Shown: in pieces, positions 44,170 to 52,890 of the stretch
Numbering within the stretch: position 1 is the first letter of the stretch
How the letters are laid out: each line of letters begins with the position of its first letter
Origin: Paenibacillus sp. FSL R5-0623
GTDB taxonomy: Bacteria > Bacillota > Bacilli > Paenibacillales > Paenibacillaceae
Reading direction: 5' to 3'
Assembly (NCBI RefSeq): GCF_037974265.1
Contig: NZ_CP150233.1
Location: forward strand, 62,001-126,000
DNA length: 64,000 bases
Made by a program: the position numbers and the translations under genes
The notes under the pieces: model-generated
Database searches by the model: none
Told to the model about the DNA's origin: nothing
The model's input: the letters and a program-made list of their open reading frames with translations, nothing else

Positions 44170-44959
44170 CTGATGATCCCTCCTTCTCTTCCAGTTGTTT
44201 ACGTTCGGAAGGTGTCAGGAATACGGATAACTTTTGGTTGATGGCGATGGTGGAGACACCGGATTGTATGGATAACAGTCCTTCAACCATCATCAGCTTG
44301 ATCTCCATTTCTTGCTTGGACATCCGTTTCAGCTTGTTAGACATCGGGTGCCATAACACGTAACCACTAAATATACCAAGGAGTGTTGCAATAAATGCTG
44401 CCGCAATCGCATGGGAGAGTTTCTCCATGTCACTGAGATCGGCAAGTGCTGCGATGAGACCTACAACGGCCCCGAGAACCCCGAGCGTTGGTGCGTACAT
44501 CCCCGCCTGAGCGAAGATCAAGGCACTGCCACGGTGGCGCTCCTCTGTAGCATGAATATCTTCCATGAGCACATCACTTACAAATTCCTGATCGTTGCCG
44601 TCTATAATCATACGCATACCGCCACGAAGGAACTGATCGTCAATCTCTTCTACTTTTGATTCCAGTGCAAGCAAACCTTCACGACGGGTAGTGGAAGCCC
44701 AATCCATAAATGTGCCGATCAGGGATACGCGATCAATAAGTACTTGATTTTTGAAAACAATCCCGAAAAGCTTAGGGATTTTTTTAACTTCAGACATCGG
44801 AAATGCGATAAAGATGGTTCCTGCCGTACCAACAAAGATAATAATGTAGGCTGCGGGATTGTTAACCAGGTTGATTAAGGGCGCACCCTTCAAGAACATA
44901 CCAAATACAAGGGAGACCAGCCCCAAAATTAGTCCAATAATCGTTGAAATGTTCATCAT
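44156..44959 (-). CDS. motA: flagellar motor stator protein MotA
   Basis: MotA supplies four transmembrane helices of the stator ion channel and contacts the rotor FliG. TM1 begins STIIGLILGLVSLVFGMFLKG. A large cytoplasmic loop with charged residues spans about 75-145. TM3-TM4 contain APTLGVLGAVVGLIAAL and AIAAAFIATLLGIFSGYVLW. Two adjacent Met codons (44959, 44956) follow GGATGAGG; a longer frame to 44995 is open but unlikely. It is transcribed with motB from a sigma-D promoter at 45097-45123. Confidence 0.92.
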   Translation of the reverse strand: MMNISTIIGLILGLVSLVFGMFLKGAPLINLVNNPAAYIIIFVGTAGTIFIAFPMSEVKKIPKLFGIVFKNQVLIDRVSLIGTFMDWASTTRREGLLALESKVEEIDDQFLRGGMRMIIDGNDQEFVSDVLMEDIHATEERHRGSALIFAQAGMYAPTLGVLGAVVGLIAALADLSDMEKLSHAIAAAFIATLLGIFSGYVLWHPMSNKLKRMSKQEMEIKLMMVEGLLSIQSGVSTIAINQKLSVFLTPSERKQLEEKEGSSGEKG

Positions 44960-45096
44960 ACACCTCATCCATGAGATAAAATTGAATCCTTTCAAGCGGC
45001 TGTGTTCGGGCTTCCGGACGAATTTTTGGCCGCAATCCGTTCAATGTTAGGCATTCCTTACGGTTGCTAAAACAGTTAAAACGGTCATATATGTAT

Positions 45097-45123
45097 TTAT
45101 CGACCAGAAGGCCTTTTTTTTTA
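45097..45123 (-). promoter_or_regulatory. sigma-D promoter of motAB
   Basis: On the minus strand, TAAA (45120-45123), exactly 15 bases, then GTCGATAA (45097-45104). This is one base from the sigma-D (motility) -10 consensus GCCGATAA, with the correct spacing. It lies about 130 bases upstream of motA. Confidence 0.75.
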
Positions 45124-45189
45124 AGGGCTATTTTCAGGTATAATAAGAACAAATCCGCTCCTTAGGGGCCGAATAGGAGTGAAAAGCCA

Positions 45190-45483
45190 ATGGGCGTAAA
45201 GCATGGACGGGATTATGAAGGAATTTTGACAGATCTGACAACGGCAATCGGGCGCATACCGGATCGGTATGTATTCTTTGAAATGGACTCGGAAGAATGG
45301 GAGAGATTGGCTGCATCTGACCAACTTGAAGTGGATGAGGCGTTAGCGGAGGATTTGTTCTATGCGCTGGGCGAGGAGTCTGTTATTCCGGTTGGAAGTG
45401 GCGTGGTCATCCATGATAAGGAGCAGCACCGCATTCATATTTTGATCGGGGAAGAAGAGTTGACGTTTGTACCTTTAATTTAG
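45190..45483 (+). CDS. conserved hypothetical protein, 97 aa
   Basis: A 97-aa acidic soluble protein (MGVKHGRDYEGILTDLTTAI...), with a predicted helix-rich middle and strands at the C-terminus (HRIHILIGEEELTFVPLI). No known family or catalytic motif is seen. A TATAAT with an upstream GG (45137-45144) is a likely -10. It is divergent from motAB, and its ATG follows AATAGGAGTGAAAAGCCA. Function unknown. Confidence 0.7.
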   Translation: MGVKHGRDYEGILTDLTTAIGRIPDRYVFFEMDSEEWERLAASDQLEVDEALAEDLFYALGEESVIPVGSGVVIHDKEQHRIHILIGEEELTFVPLI

Positions 45484-45570
45484 TATGTTTATATGCATTT
45501 TCAGGGGTATAAATGGAACTGGAATTTCCCTCAAAGCCTTATGGTTATTGGTTCTATGCCATGTAGGCGA

Positions 45571-45600
45571 TTGGATTTTGAAGCTAGTCCGTGGTAAGAT
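45571..45600 (+). promoter_or_regulatory. possible promoter of the carbinolamine dehydratase gene
   Basis: TTGGAT (45571-45576), 18-bp spacer, TAAGAT (45595-45600). The leader holds an ACCGC-ATG-GCGGT hairpin near 45617-45635. The rest of 45484-45732 shows no gene. Confidence 0.45.
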
Positions 45601-45732
45601 GTTAGTCGTGAAATGGCCAACCGCATGGCGGTGAGCCTGGCCTTTGAGGTTGCTGTTGATCGCACCGAAGGTGTCGGTGGTTATACGGACACACGTCTGT
45701 AATGTACCATCCTATGGGGAGGAAGATAACGC

Positions 45733-46029
45733 ATGGTTTTTTCGCAAGAGGAAGTCGAAGCTCATCTGGGAAGGCTGGAAGGCTGGGAACTGGAAGAGGG
45801 ACGGTGGATTGTACGTAAATTCGTGTTCTCCAACTACATGAAAGGGATTGCATTTGTGGATGAGGTCGCTGCGATCTCGGAAGCATTCAATCATCATCCT
45901 TTTATTACGATTGACTATACAACGGTTACGCTGCGTCTGACGTCATGGGATGCGGGTGGTATCACATCTGTAGATATCAAGGAAGCAGGACAATATAACG
46001 AAGCTTATGACAAAATGAGGTCGGAATAA
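45733..46029 (+). CDS. pterin-4a-carbinolamine dehydratase
   Basis: A 98-aa PCD/DCoH-family protein, seen in the strand-helix core EAFNHHPFITIDYTTVTLRLTSW, where the HHP histidines bind the pterin, and the WELEEGRWIVRKF N-terminal strand. In bacteria it dehydrates 4a-hydroxypterins to recycle tetrahydrobiopterin, or supports other pterin/molybdopterin steps. No aromatic hydroxylase lies nearby, so the role here is open. The ATG follows GGGGAGGAAG. Confidence 0.9.
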   Translation: MVFSQEEVEAHLGRLEGWELEEGRWIVRKFVFSNYMKGIAFVDEVAAISEAFNHHPFITIDYTTVTLRLTSWDAGGITSVDIKEAGQYNEAYDKMRSE

Positions 46030-46073
46030 CGTGGTCAGTTATTATCGCGCGGCCAGAAGTGAGTGAACCATAC

Positions 46074-47057
46074 ATGTCAGACTATAATCAGAAACAACCT
46101 CTCATTGCTGTCGTAGGCAGTCTCAATATGGATCTCGTGGTGAAGACAGACATGATTCCGGAAGAGGGAGAGACGGTGAGCGGTGAGGAACTGCATTATC
46201 TCGCTGGTGGCAAAGGGGCCAACCAGGCTGTTGCCGCTGCGCGTCTGGGTGGACAGACTAAGATGATTGGTGCGGTGGGATCGGACGGTTTTGGCGAACG
46301 TCTGCTGCACAGTCTGACGGAAAGTGGTGCAGATGCCTCGCAGGTTCGCATATTGGAAGACACGGTTACAGGGACGGCGTCCATTTGGCTCTCTAGGGGA
46401 GACAACCGGATTATTGTTATTCCTGGTGCGAATGGGCAAGTGGTGCCTGAGATGCTGGAAGAGGCGGATACGGTAAAAAGCCTGACTGCAGCCGCAGCGG
46501 TGCTGCTACAGCTGGAGATCCCGCTGCCAGCGGTTACCCGCGCCGCCCAACTGGCGGCTGAAGGCAGCGCACTGGTGGTGCTCAACCCGGCTCCCGCGGT
46601 GCCGGGTCTGCCGCAGGAGCTCCTGCGGTGCGTCGACGTTGTCACGCCGAACCGCAGTGAGCTTACCGCGCTTACCAGCCGGGATCATCTCCGGCCGGAA
46701 GACCTGGATGCGGCGGTCGCAGAGCTCGCCGCATCCCTCGGGGCCGCTGTCGTCACGACGCTCGGCCCCGAGGGGGCTGTGTACGCGGCGGCGCCTGGTG
46801 GCCGCGTACAAGCAGGGCGTGCCGGCGCGTGCCGTGCGCCCGGCTACGCCGTAAGCGCCGTCGATACGACCGGCGCTGGCGATTGCTTCAACGGCGCGCT
46901 GGCGGTAGCCCTCGCGCGCGGTGAGACTTTGGACGCGGCCGTAGGCTTCGCCATGGGTGCGGCCGCGTTATCCGTGACGAAGCTCGGCGCACAGTCCGGG
47001 ATGCCGTCCGCACGTGAAGTCGAGGCCTTTCTGGCCGAGCACGCGGCAGATGCCTAA
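46074..47057 (+). CDS. rbsK: ribokinase (PfkB family)
   Basis: Ribokinase phosphorylates D-ribose at O5. The PfkB signatures are VVGSLNMDLVVKTD with LAGGKGANQAVAAARLGG (sugar binding, residues about 12-65) and the C-terminal DTTGAGDCFNGALAVAL with the catalytic Asp. ATG 46074 is preferred over GTG 46059; both have weak ribosome-binding sites. The first 400 bases have ordinary composition. From about 46460 to 47045 the gene becomes strongly GC-rich, with many GCG/GCC codons and Ala-rich stretches, unlike its neighbours. No rbs transporter genes are adjacent. Confidence 0.88.
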   Translation: MSDYNQKQPLIAVVGSLNMDLVVKTDMIPEEGETVSGEELHYLAGGKGANQAVAAARLGGQTKMIGAVGSDGFGERLLHSLTESGADASQVRILEDTVTGTASIWLSRGDNRIIVIPGANGQVVPEMLEEADTVKSLTAAAAVLLQLEIPLPAVTRAAQLAAEGSALVVLNPAPAVPGLPQELLRCVDVVTPNRSELTALTSRDHLRPEDLDAAVAELAASLGAAVVTTLGPEGAVYAAAPGGRVQAGRAGACRAPGYAVSAVDTTGAGDCFNGALAVALARGETLDAAVGFAMGAAALSVTKLGAQSGMPSAREVEAFLAEHAADA

Positions 47058-47070
47058 TAATTGGTATAAC

Positions 47071-47114
47071 AAAGAGGCTCTTATTCTCCCAAAAGGGGAT
47101 TAAGGGCCTCTTCA
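47071..47114. terminator. bidirectional terminator between rbsK and the cytochrome gene
   Basis: AAGAGGC..CTTA..CTCC pairs with GGGG..TAAGGGCCTCTT around CAAAA. It lies between convergent genes. Confidence 0.75.
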
Positions 47115-47134
47115 TTATGTAGTGCGTGCAGAGA

Positions 47135-47491
47135 TTATTTCTTCTCTGACAGCCACATGGCGATATTTGCAATCTCTTCGTCCTGCAGTTTGCCCTTGAA
47201 GGAAGGCATGCCACCTTTACCTTTGACAATCGTAGAATAGATCTTCTCCAGATCATCCTGGCTGCCGATGTTGGCCAGAGCAGGTCCTACGCCACCTTGA
47301 AGCTGATCCCCGTGACAGGAGATACAATTGGCTTTGACCAGTGCTTCAGCTTGTCCGGCATCCAATGTTACTTCCGGCATGGTTGGCTTGGCTTCTTCAG
47401 CCACTTCTTCTTTCCCTGGAAGCGTAAACATTAAAACAATAGCTAAAGCGCATGCTGCAAAAAATACTCCGCTCATGATCCATTTGTGCAT
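47135..47491 (-). CDS. membrane-anchored cytochrome c (c550/c551 type)
   Basis: A 118-aa small c-type cytochrome. The N-terminal helix (residues 5-24) is an uncleaved anchor. A Glu/Pro-rich spacer leads to the heme-binding CISCH at 56-60. M95 in GGMPSFKG is the likely sixth ligand, and the end DEEIANIAMWLSEK is the usual C-terminal helix. It resembles CccA (c550) more than the lipoprotein CccB, since no lipobox is present. It passes electrons on the outer face of the membrane. Confidence 0.9.
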   Translation of the reverse strand: MHKWIMSGVFFAACALAIVLMFTLPGKEEVAEEAKPTMPEVTLDAGQAEALVKANCISCHGDQLQGGVGPALANIGSQDDLEKIYSTIVKGKGGMPSFKGKLQDEEIANIAMWLSEKK

Positions 47492-47641
47492 CCCTTATGT
47501 CCCCTCCAGAATGAAAGATCATCTAACCTGAAACTATCCATATCATTATAACGGAACCTGTACCGACATCATAGCATTTTGTGGGAATTTTTTGAACTAA
47601 TCACATAACAAGGGGCAAATTTGGTTGTTTTGCAATGGATT

Positions 47642-48136
47642 CTAACCGCGAGGCCCTTCATAAACCATACAGTGAAAGGGCTTCAAGCCGCTTGGGGTCT
47701 GTCGTTCGTATGTATCCTGGGTGACAAATCCACTCTTCAGATAGACTTGAATGGCACGAGCATTCCAAGTGAGTACTTCCAGATCAATCTCATTCGTGGG
47801 ATTTCGGCGAATAGCTTCCTGTACAATGGCAGTGACAAAAGCTGCCCCTTGACCCTGACCACACAGCTCTGGATGCATGCCAAGGCCAATCCGGGTTACC
47901 CCTTGAAGTGGGAAGTATTGGGCAAACCCACATATACGATCGTTCTGATCCAGGACGATCGCGTATTGCTCCTGCCGCAGCTGTGCATCTCCAAATTCCA
48001 CTTCCAGAGCTTTCATCTGCTCCCAGGGGAGCCAGCTGTAGATATTGTAAGGCGGGTCATACTGCCAACTGCAGATAAGCTCCGCATGTTCTTCTCGCAT
48101 GGGTACAACGTGAAACGTCACAGGGGTTTCCTTCAT
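47642..48136 (-). CDS. GNAT family N-acetyltransferase
   Basis: A 164-aa acetyltransferase beginning MKETPVTFHVVPMREEHAELICSWQYDPPYNIY. The acetyl-CoA loop lies around HPELCGQGQGAAFVTAIVQEAI, and the end EVLTWNARAIQVYLKSGFV is typical. An in-frame start 21 codons upstream (48199) is less likely, because AAAGGAG fits the 48136 ATG. The substrate is unknown. No operon partner is evident. Confidence 0.85.
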   Translation of the reverse strand: MKETPVTFHVVPMREEHAELICSWQYDPPYNIYSWLPWEQMKALEVEFGDAQLRQEQYAIVLDQNDRICGFAQYFPLQGVTRIGLGMHPELCGQGQGAAFVTAIVQEAIRRNPTNEIDLEVLTWNARAIQVYLKSGFVTQDTYERQTPSGLKPFHCMVYEGPRG

Positions 48137-48379
48137 ACACCTGCATGCTCCTTTCCTTGAAACAGAACTCTTTGTCCACTCTACAAAAGAGATGTTCATT
48201 TAGCAAGTCTTCCTTCCCGAGAAAAAAAATGAAACAAAAGTTCCGGTAATTTCGTTTATATTATAACGGGATGGGTAAAAACATCATAAGGGCACGGACG
48301 AACGAACGCAAAATGAACTTGTTGATGTCGCAGGATATGCCCCGAGTATAACTTGCAACATGAATAAGGATTGAAGCAC

Positions 48380-48423
48380 AAAAAACCGCCGGATACATTC
48401 CTGCGGAGAATGTACCGGGCGGT
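48380..48423 (-). terminator. terminator of the NlpC/P60 gene
   Basis: AACCGCCCGGTACATTC pairs with GAATGTATCCGGCGGTT on the minus strand, followed by TTTTTG. Confidence 0.85.
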
Positions 48424-48490
48424 TCTGTTATGCTTCTTGCTTCGTTCCAGTATGGTTAATGGTTACAGCATCATGTTGCTCAGCTTGTCC

Positions 48491-48961
48491 CTAGTCAAGG
48501 GCCAGTGATTCATATGCGTCCGTGCTCATAATCCGTTTCGCGCCAACATAACGATTGGCCCAATAGTTTTCACTCAATGCACTGATCGTAACGCCTTTGG
48601 AAGAAGAGGAGTGTGCGAACTTTCCATCCCCTACAAAGATTCCTACATGAGATACGCCTTTACCTGTTGTATTAAAGAACACCAGATCGCCAGCTCTCAT
48701 TTCCATGCGGGATACGGAATCGCCCATGTCGAATTGGGAACTGGATTGGCGTGCCAAATCAATACCCAACTTGTCGAATACATACCGGGTAAATCCGGAG
48801 CAGTCAAAGCCGTTAAGCGTTGTTCCCCCACTTTTGTATGTAGTTCCCATTGCTGAATCAATTACTGTGTCCATCTTTGAATCTGCGAATGCGCTACCTG
48901 CACCAAGCGATAAAGCGAATGTGATGCTAAGTACAGCTGCGGTTAATTTCTTCTTGAACAA
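48491..48961 (-). CDS. secreted NlpC/P60 cell-wall hydrolase
   Basis: A 156-aa secreted endopeptidase that cuts peptidoglycan stem peptides. The signal peptide (FKKKLTAAVLSITFALSLG, cleavage after AFA) leads straight into a single NlpC/P60 domain. Its catalytic C54 is in NGFDCSGF, H105 in SHVGIFVGDG, and the third polar residue is probably H117 in KFAHSSS. There are no SH3 or LysM domains. TTG 48961 after GGAAGGGG is the likely start. The gene lies behind a ydaO-type c-di-AMP riboswitch, a common pairing that ties wall hydrolysis to c-di-AMP. Confidence 0.92.
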   Translation of the reverse strand: MFKKKLTAAVLSITFALSLGAGSAFADSKMDTVIDSAMGTTYKSGGTTLNGFDCSGFTRYVFDKLGIDLARQSSSQFDMGDSVSRMEMRAGDLVFFNTTGKGVSHVGIFVGDGKFAHSSSSKGVTISALSENYWANRYVGAKRIMSTDAYESLALD

Positions 48962-48975
48962 GAGATATTCCCCTT

Positions 48976-49112
48976 CCAATGCCTGCGAGGTTAGCTTAAG
49001 GATTCGGTTGAAGGTCCCCTATGATCCCTCTGTAGCAAGATCAATTCACCCATAACTGGTTCCCCCGCTTCCCAGGTGCCAGGAATTTGGCTATGCTAGT
49101 TATGCACCTGCG
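48976..49112 (-). promoter_or_regulatory. ydaO-yuaA class c-di-AMP riboswitch
   Basis: On the minus strand the leader shows the family's conserved blocks in order: GCCAAAT, GAAGCGGGGGAACCA, GGGTGAATTGATC, AGGGATCATAGGGGACC, CCGAATCC and AGCTAACCTCGCAGGCA. The last block ends 15 bases before the hydrolase start codon. B. subtilis ydaO has the equivalent GGAGGAACC, GGGGTTAAT, AGGGATACC and AGCTAACTCCGGAGGCA. In this class c-di-AMP binding turns off downstream wall-hydrolase or K+-transport genes. The recognition is by eye, and the 5' boundary is approximate. A CAGGTGC/GCACCTG pair (49073-49110) may form a helix within it. Confidence 0.85.
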
Positions 49113-49249
49113 AAATCAAGAAATGACGATTTAATTTTAAGTAGTTACAAATATGAATGTAAAGATTACAAAGTTGTTACTAAAAACTCACTGCGATTAT
49201 TGTAACAGAGGAGTACGGCTTTGGCAACGTTTAGCAAAAAAATTAGCAA

Positions 49250-49287
49250 AAAAAACCTCGACCTTTGACGGGGAAAGGTTGAGGTTT
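49250..49287 (-). terminator. terminator after the membrane-protein/M1 peptidase pair
   Basis: AAACCTCAACCTTT pairs with AAAGGTCGAGGTTT on the minus strand, followed by a long T-rich run. Confidence 0.85.
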
Positions 49288-49347
49288 GCCTATTTATAAG
49301 TACATATTAGGCCATGAGTTTAACATGTGATGGTAACAATTTTTAAA

Positions 49348-50208
49348 CTATCTGCTCTCACCTTTGGATATTTTGGACTGCCATAATCGGAAATGGCTGC
49401 ATATTTTCCACAGACTCAATAGACATCTGGCAAGTGGATACGTCTGTTGTAGTATAAGTCCGGTAAGTCCCGTTAATAACCATGAGGCTGAAGTGAAGGC
49501 CCCAAAGACGAGCAGGTGTACTCCGCCCAGCAGGAGTGCAATGCCGATTACAGCGATGAGATGACGCATTGCAATCCAGAGTGCTTTGAGGGTACCGTGA
49601 GCCCCGCCTTCTCCTTCTGGTGCCGACACACCGAACTGCATGTAGAGTATGACATGGTGGATGATCCAACCATATACAATCCAAGCAGCAACATAAGGTA
49701 TACCAGGCAAAAGTAATTGAAGGGAATGAAATCCGTCCATGAGAATGGAGTAGAGCTTCGGTATGAGCCAGTAGGCGGGCAGAAGGATCAATAATGTACG
49801 TATGGTGTGGAGCAGCAGCATCGGTTTCCACAGATTTTTGATTCCGCGGATAAAGGGGATGCGCTCTTCTGTAGAATTAAAGTGCTGAAGTGAGTAGAGC
49901 AGTCCTGCCTGAATGAGGGGGCTGATCAACATGCGAACCAGCAGCATGCCCCCGAGAATCCATAGATAACGATGAACCTCCGGATGGGTAGACAGGTTAA
50001 GTTGACTTTCCATTTTGAACAAAAGTGTACTCAACTCCCCGGCATCAGCATCCGGATAACGCAGGAGTAGTGGGATGACCGCCGATTGTACCATTCGATA
50101 GAAGAAATATCCCCAAATGAGTTGATAGAGAAATAAGATTGCGGCAATGAACATATGCTGACGGACGAGAAACCAGCCTTCACGTATTTTCGCTTTCACC
50201 GTTTCCAC
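49348..50208 (-). CDS. multi-pass membrane protein of unknown function
   Basis: A 286-aa protein with about six hydrophobic segments (near residues 18-38, 83-103, 128-150, 165-190, 215-240, 243-262). The loops between them are short and carry few acidic groups. It resembles uncharacterised Paenibacillus membrane proteins; no transporter signature is seen. It begins right at the stop of the M1 peptidase gene (one base apart), so the two are coupled and probably work in the same envelope process. Confidence 0.75.
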   Translation of the reverse strand: METVKAKIREGWFLVRQHMFIAAILFLYQLIWGYFFYRMVQSAVIPLLLRYPDADAGELSTLLFKMESQLNLSTHPEVHRYLWILGGMLLVRMLISPLIQAGLLYSLQHFNSTEERIPFIRGIKNLWKPMLLLHTIRTLLILLPAYWLIPKLYSILMDGFHSLQLLLPGIPYVAAWIVYGWIIHHVILYMQFGVSAPEGEGGAHGTLKALWIAMRHLIAVIGIALLLGGVHLLVFGAFTSASWLLTGLTGLILQQTYPLARCLLSLWKICSHFRLWQSKISKGESR

Positions 50209-50209
50209 C

Positions 50210-52201
50210 TCACCATGACAGACCTCCGAATATGGCTTCTATTAGTTTGGTTACACTCATGCTCCAGCGGGACTTCGCCCGCTCATCCAGTCCGGATTTC
50301 AGGAAATTGTTCATATGGCGGTTCTCCAGCACGATCGAGTACAGGGGATCGGTCATGGCCCAGGATACGGGGGATGTGTGAGTTAATTTATAGGTGATGC
50401 GATCTTCTTTGCCATTCCATTGTTTGGTGAGGGTATGCCCGTCTTTAAAAGCAATGCGAACAGGAACGGCGTTGTAATCACTCCCTTTTTTTGCGATCGT
50501 CACGGATGACTCGTACAATGTTTGACCGTCTTTCTGTACGGGCGTAACACGAATCTTCTCTACAGCAAAGTCAGCCATCCCGTTACCATAAACGTATTGA
50601 TCAAAATAATCAGACCAGGAAGTACGGGTCACTTGTTCCACAACGTTCTGAAAGTCAGCCGAAGTGGGATGTTTGAAGCGGTACTTCTTCACATAGGTAG
50701 AGAGAATGCGTTCCATCTTTTTTGCACCGACTTGATGTTCAATACCAAGCAATACAAGCTTGCCACGTGTATAGACATTGGCTGCATACTCATTCTGTGA
50801 ATCAAACTTCCAGGATTCTTGTGTTAAGGATGAAGGAGACGTAATCAGTCCCGATTGTACCGGCAGATTCGGAATCAATCCGTATTCCTGCTCCATCAGT
50901 TTGTCTTCTGCATAAGAGGTGAACCCCTCATCCAGCCACGCTTCCTCGAATTCGTTGCTGGCAACCATGCCGTAGAAGTACTGGTGTCCGATCTCGTGGA
51001 CTACGGTACGTTCCAGGTCATAACCTGGCGTAGTATCATCGGCTCCAAAGGCTGTAACTAGCGTAGGATATTCCATGCCTCCGGCACCGTTCCCCGTTTT
51101 GGGTGGAACAACGATGGATAAGGTTGCGTAAGGATATGGGCCAAACCATTTGCTATAATTGGCTAGAGCGGCCTTCGCGGCGTAGAAGTAACGTTCTTTC
51201 AGATCCTGATGAGCTGGGTCCAGATATAACTTGATTCGTACACCAGGCACATTGGGTGCAGAGAAGGGCTCCTCGGCGTACACAAAATCGGGTGAGGCTG
51301 CCCAGGCGAAGTCATGCACATCATCGGCATAGAATTGATAGACCTTTTCTCCATTCTTCACCACGGCTTGCTGCGTTGGAAATCCGGTAGCAGCCACTTT
51401 GTATGTTTCAGGCACCCGAATACGCACACTATATATACCGAAGTCGGCGTAAAACTCTGAATTGCCATGGTATTGGTGCAGATTCCATCCTTCCGTTGTT
51501 CGTCCACGCCTGCCTACAGGTTCATAGGCACTTAATTTGGGAAACCATTGACCTGCCATGACAAAATGATCAGCAGTTCCCATCCGGGCAAAAATCTTTG
51601 GCAGATTCACTTCAAATCGGGTGTGGAGTGTGATGCTTTCCCCGCCTTTGACGGGTTTGGGCAGGCGTACTTTAATGAGGGTGGTGTCCTTGATATTTCC
51701 GTCATCTGGTTGCACATACTGCATCCGGTGCAGGAGAGAGAGCCCGTCCTCCGTTTTCATTTCGGTAATGTTCATGGAGCCGTAACCATTGGTAGGCATG
51801 ACATCACCCCGAAGCTTTCCGCCGGATTCCTTCATAAAGGTGGTGTCAGCAGAAGAGAAGGCGTTGGGATACATATGAAAGTAAAGCTCGTTGACGGTTT
51901 TTTTGCCTGGATGAGTCCAGGTGATCGTCTGAGTCCCTTCCAATACGTTTCCTTCGGCCAGTTTCACATCCATGTGATATTCCACAACACGGTTGCTGTA
52001 CACTTCGGCTGTAGGGGTCTGTACACTTTCTGGAGGTGCTGGAGTTGGAGCTATTGCCTTGGGCTTGCCCGATTCGGGGGCGAGTACTGGCAATTCGGAA
52101 TGAGTTGAGCGATTATAACCCAGAGTGATCCATATCCCTCCGGCAAGTACACACAGGGCCAGGGATGCAGTGAGCCAGCTCTTGGCGCGTCGTGGAATCA
52201 T
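50210..52201 (-). CDS. membrane-anchored M1 family metallopeptidase
   Basis: A 663-aa zinc peptidase. An N-terminal signal anchor (SWLTASLALCVLAGGIWITLG) is followed by a Pro/Ala/Glu linker. The beta-rich M1 N-domain and the gluzincin core come next: HEIGH with H402 and H406, and E425 in EEAWLDEGF 18 residues on. The exopeptidase motif is GGMEYP instead of GAMEN, as in a Bacillales subgroup of M1 proteins. ATG 52201 follows GGGAGG. The active site should face outside the cell. The substrate is unknown. Confidence 0.9.
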   Translation of the reverse strand: MIPRRAKSWLTASLALCVLAGGIWITLGYNRSTHSELPVLAPESGKPKAIAPTPAPPESVQTPTAEVYSNRVVEYHMDVKLAEGNVLEGTQTITWTHPGKKTVNELYFHMYPNAFSSADTTFMKESGGKLRGDVMPTNGYGSMNITEMKTEDGLSLLHRMQYVQPDDGNIKDTTLIKVRLPKPVKGGESITLHTRFEVNLPKIFARMGTADHFVMAGQWFPKLSAYEPVGRRGRTTEGWNLHQYHGNSEFYADFGIYSVRIRVPETYKVAATGFPTQQAVVKNGEKVYQFYADDVHDFAWAASPDFVYAEEPFSAPNVPGVRIKLYLDPAHQDLKERYFYAAKAALANYSKWFGPYPYATLSIVVPPKTGNGAGGMEYPTLVTAFGADDTTPGYDLERTVVHEIGHQYFYGMVASNEFEEAWLDEGFTSYAEDKLMEQEYGLIPNLPVQSGLITSPSSLTQESWKFDSQNEYAANVYTRGKLVLLGIEHQVGAKKMERILSTYVKKYRFKHPTSADFQNVVEQVTRTSWSDYFDQYVYGNGMADFAVEKIRVTPVQKDGQTLYESSVTIAKKGSDYNAVPVRIAFKDGHTLTKQWNGKEDRITYKLTHTSPVSWAMTDPLYSIVLENRHMNNFLKSGLDERAKSRWSMSVTKLIEAIFGGLSW

Positions 52202-52302
52202 CGTTAAATACCTCCCGTTGACAAGCATCTACAGCATGTATATGTTTGCAATGGGCCAATTATTAGTTAAAATATTTGTATCAACCCTTGGAGGCTATAA
52301 AC

Positions 52303-52806
52303 ATGGACCAAAACGAGCAAAACGGCAAAAAACAGATTGCCTTGAATATCGTTAGTGCAAAAAGCAAGCATAAAGGCTTCGGTGCAGGCTCCATTGAACT
52401 GAATAACCTTTCCCCGGTCATTATTGATAATGGCGAAGCCAAAATCGATATTGGTGCGATGCATGCGAAGAGTAAAGTGGAACGCAATATCAAGTTCTCT
52501 ACCAATCGTGAAGATGTGCCCAACGGACGCCAGGTATGGCTGGTGTGGGTAGCTGTCGATCGCACGGAGGAAGGCCAACTGTATGGTGGAGCAACGGCAT
52601 GTGAGATGTGGATTGATACGGAAGCAAGACGCGGATGGAAACTGTTGGCGGAACATGTGAATCGCATGGATTATGCCTTAAAGCGTCGCTTCATGCTGGA
52701 TGAGCTTGGACCTGAAGCTCGAGCTGCACTTAAGACACTGTTGATCTCACACAACGAAGAATGGTGGAATGCTTCTCCAGATGTATTGAAGGAAGCACTC
52801 GCCTAA
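52303..52806 (+). CDS. ywhD: YwhD family protein
   Basis: A 167-aa soluble protein of the YwhD family (MDQNEQNGKKQIALNIVSAK...), of unknown function. Conserved strings include KGFGAGSIELNNLSPVIID, HAKSKVERNIKF and WLVWVAVDR. ATG 52303 follows TTGGAGG. As in B. subtilis it neighbours pbpG, speE and speB. It is divergent from the M1 peptidase and convergent with pbpG. Confidence 0.88.
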   Translation: MDQNEQNGKKQIALNIVSAKSKHKGFGAGSIELNNLSPVIIDNGEAKIDIGAMHAKSKVERNIKFSTNREDVPNGRQVWLVWVAVDRTEEGQLYGGATACEMWIDTEARRGWKLLAEHVNRMDYALKRRFMLDELGPEARAALKTLLISHNEEWWNASPDVLKEALA

Positions 52807-52840
52807 GGCAGATCATTTTCAACAAAGTATAAAAGCAAAA

Positions 52841-52890
52841 AAAAGCAAAGGGCCCCTTGACCGGAAAGTTCGGTTGGGGGTCTTTTGCTT
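52841..52890. terminator. bidirectional terminator between ywhD and pbpG
   Basis: AAAAGCAAAGGGCCCC..GACCG pairs with CGGTTGGGGGTCTTTTGCTT, with A-rich and T-rich flanks on opposite strands. Confidence 0.85.
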
